This document shows positions 63,533 to 64,000 of a stretch of DNA of 64,000 nucleotides, piece after piece (within the stretch, counting starts at the first letter, position 1; each line of letters opens with the position of its first letter). The stretch is from contig NC_060960.1 in NCBI RefSeq assembly GCF_910589235.1, forward strand, positions 5,735,339-5,799,338. Reading direction: 5' to 3'. Both the position numbers and the translations under genes were made by a program. This DNA is from Vespa crabro (taxonomy: Eukaryota; Arthropoda; Insecta; Hymenoptera; Vespidae). The notes beneath the pieces are model-generated. The model did not search any database. It was not told the DNA's origin and worked only from the letters and a program-made list of their open reading frames with translations.

Positions 63533-63693
63533 AGAGAGAAAAAACACTCTGAGTAATAACTCTAGTTTTGGTGAATGCAGAGGCAACCACTCGAGAACTT
63601 TTGACCACGTAGCAATATCAGGTTGATGGGAAAACGGAAGCCATAACCGAAAGGTCGAATGGAGGGGTGCGTGTCTGGATCCCATGTGCGAAT

Positions 63694-63694
63694 T

Positions 63695-63760
<66 letters not shown>
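63694..63760. repeat. (AT)n microsatellite
   Basis: About 32 AT units with one T interruption. Confidence 0.95.
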
Positions 63761-63764
<4 letters not shown>

Positions 63765-63972
63765 TGTACAGTTTCAATCGTTTTAAAGCTCCTACGTACA
63801 CCTGAGTTATAATAATTGCATAACACGCCGACGGCAGAGTTTGCGGTTACAAGGAGTGCCTTGCATTGTTACTCTAATTACAAGCCGCAAGTTTGTGTTA
63901 GGACAATGTGCAACGAACGGTTGGTACTTCGATGTTGAGGTTGTTCGGGGATATAGGAGTGTAAGAGGGGTT

Positions 63973-64000
63973 AGAGAGAGAGAGAGAGAGAGAGAGAGAG
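63973..64000. repeat. (GA)n microsatellite at window end
   Basis: 14 GA units running off the end of the window. Confidence 0.95.

Larger units (their letters stand above)
36245..64000 (+). other. very long intron 2 of the alpha-mannosidase gene (truncated by window)
   Basis: At least 27.7 kb of intron with no further mannosidase exon that I can see. It is dominated by CT/GA, AT, ATT, and pyrimidine tracts, many of which create long but meaningless Ser-Leu, Arg-Glu or Tyr-Ile frames. The only gene supported inside it is the antisense tRNA-Gly at 62088-62158. Short AT-rich patches between the repeats show nothing I can name. Confidence 0.7.

Overview
The window looks like a piece of an insect nuclear genome. 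It is AT-rich and full of di- and trinucleotide microsatellites. Introns run from about 80 bases to tens of kilobases, with GT..AG boundaries. Two conserved animal genes can be recognised by their protein sequence. Both code on the + strand. The style (AT-rich, long CT/GA and AT tracts) suggests Hymenoptera (bee, wasp or ant), but that is an inference.

Layout. (1) 1-15764: the insect USP53/USP54 homologue, called echinus (ec) in Drosophila. Eight coding exons lie at 7542-15764 and encode the last 1849 residues. The exon with the catalytic cysteine box is not visible in 1-7541 and probably lies upstream of the window. Position 3.4-3.6 kb has a GC-richer promoter-like island, and 4.8-5.2 kb has an unassigned open frame. 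(2) 15765-21336: 3' UTR and AT-rich spacer. (3) 21337-31597: a 10-kb intergenic stretch rich in apparently structured RNA. Two elements that fold like HDV-type (drz) self-cleaving ribozymes sit at its two ends, both on the + strand. Between them are three complete copies and one partial copy of a four-hairpin module, nine short hairpins mostly with a CAGG loop and compensatory stem changes, a 52-base GAGTC repeat, and sequences that look like spliced non-coding exons. (4) 32371-33214: a two-exon gene of unknown identity with several in-frame stops and no frameshift, behind an intact-looking CCAAT/CRE promoter; probably a pseudogene. (5) 34261-64000: promoter, 5' UTR and first two coding exons of a class I Golgi alpha-1,2-mannosidase (MAN1A type, Drosophila alpha-Man-Ia). 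The catalytic-domain exons lie beyond the window, so the second intron is over 27.7 kb. That intron holds a tRNA-Gly(GCC) gene on the opposite strand and dozens of simple repeats, and no other exon that I can support.

The two conserved genes are not an obvious functional pair: one is a deubiquitinase-fold scaffold, the other a Golgi N-glycan trimming enzyme. The most interesting part is the structured non-coding region between them. Helices there are supported by base-pair-preserving differences between copies within this window.
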